From an uncultured Clostridia bacterium (GTDB lineage Bacteria > Bacillota > Clostridia > Oscillospirales > Acutalibacteraceae): a DNA stretch of 6,914 bases. Positions 6,811 to 6,914 of this stretch are shown here, piece after piece; the first letter of the stretch is position 1, and each line of letters opens with the position of its first letter. Below the pieces are notes generated by a model that searched no databases, was not told where the DNA came from, and was given only the letters and a program-made list of their open reading frames with translations. The stretch covers positions 1 to 6,914 of the forward strand of contig CALWKP010000250.1 of the NCBI GenBank assembly GCA_944381295.1, given 5' to 3'. The translations under genes were made by a program, and so were the position numbers.

Positions 6811-6914
6811 AAATTCAGGATATTAAGTCTCTAGCCGAAATTATGAATCAAAATGGTCTGACTTCTCTTAAAATCAACGACGGAGATTTCCAGATCGAAC
6901 TGGAAAAACAACCG
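6807..6914 (+). CDS. accB: Acetyl-CoA carboxylase biotin carboxyl carrier protein, N-terminal fragment
   Basis: Only the first 36 codons are inside the window; the frame is open to the right edge. The start MKIQDIKSLAEIMNQNGLTS and the following short strand pattern (LKINDGDFQIELEKQ) match the N-terminal region of BCCP proteins, which begin with a helix of the type IxxIKxLIxxxxxSxxxxLxI. The biotinylation motif (usually AMKM) would lie beyond the edge, so it cannot be confirmed. BCCP carries CO2 on biotin in the first committed step, making malonyl-CoA for FabD. The ATG overlaps the fabF stop as ATGA, with a weak AAGGCGG (6793-6799) 7 bases upstream, so translation is probably coupled. Position after fabF is standard in Firmicutes, often followed by fabZ and accC. 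Confidence 0.85.
   Translation, partial: MKIQDIKSLAEIMNQNGLTSLKINDGDFQIELEKQP

Overview
The window looks like chromosomal DNA from a Firmicute (Bacillota), most likely class Clostridia. The basis is strong AAGGAGG-type ribosome binding sites, sigma-A style promoters, an ECF-type vitamin transporter subunit, a YerA/Ade-type adenine deaminase, and a compact same-strand fatty-acid synthesis operon of Clostridia style. This placement is an inference; there is no rRNA or other taxonomic marker.

Layout: bases 1-351 hold the 3' end of a membrane protein gene resembling the substrate-binding (S) component of an ECF transporter, possibly for pantothenate. It is followed by a convincing intrinsic terminator (392-429). 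A small GNAT N-acetyltransferase gene (498-935, +) comes next and converges, with a 14-base gap, on a full-length adenine deaminase gene (950-2653, -). A 224-base divergent intergenic region then carries two back-to-back promoters: an extended -10 promoter firing left into ade, and a perfect-consensus TTGACA/TATAAT promoter firing right into fabH. An imperfect 20-base direct repeat with a 22-base period lies just downstream of the fabH -10, in the operator/leader position.

From 2878 to the right edge runs a type II fatty-acid synthesis operon: fabH, fabD, fabG, fabF and the start of accB. The genes are tightly spaced, with 4-base ATGA overlaps at fabD/fabG and fabF/accB. FabD charges ACP with malonyl groups, FabH starts chains by condensing acyl-CoA with malonyl-ACP, FabF elongates them, FabG reduces the 3-keto intermediates, and AccB is the biotin carrier of acetyl-CoA carboxylase, which supplies malonyl-CoA. 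All catalytic residues expected for FabH, FabG and FabF are visible. FabD has a Phe in place of the usual His before its nucleophile. No acyl carrier protein gene and no enoyl-ACP reductase gene lies between fabH and accB, so both must be encoded elsewhere.

I see no mobile element, CRISPR array, tRNA, rRNA or obviously new system. The points most worth a second look are the direct repeat at the fab promoter and the gene content of the operon.
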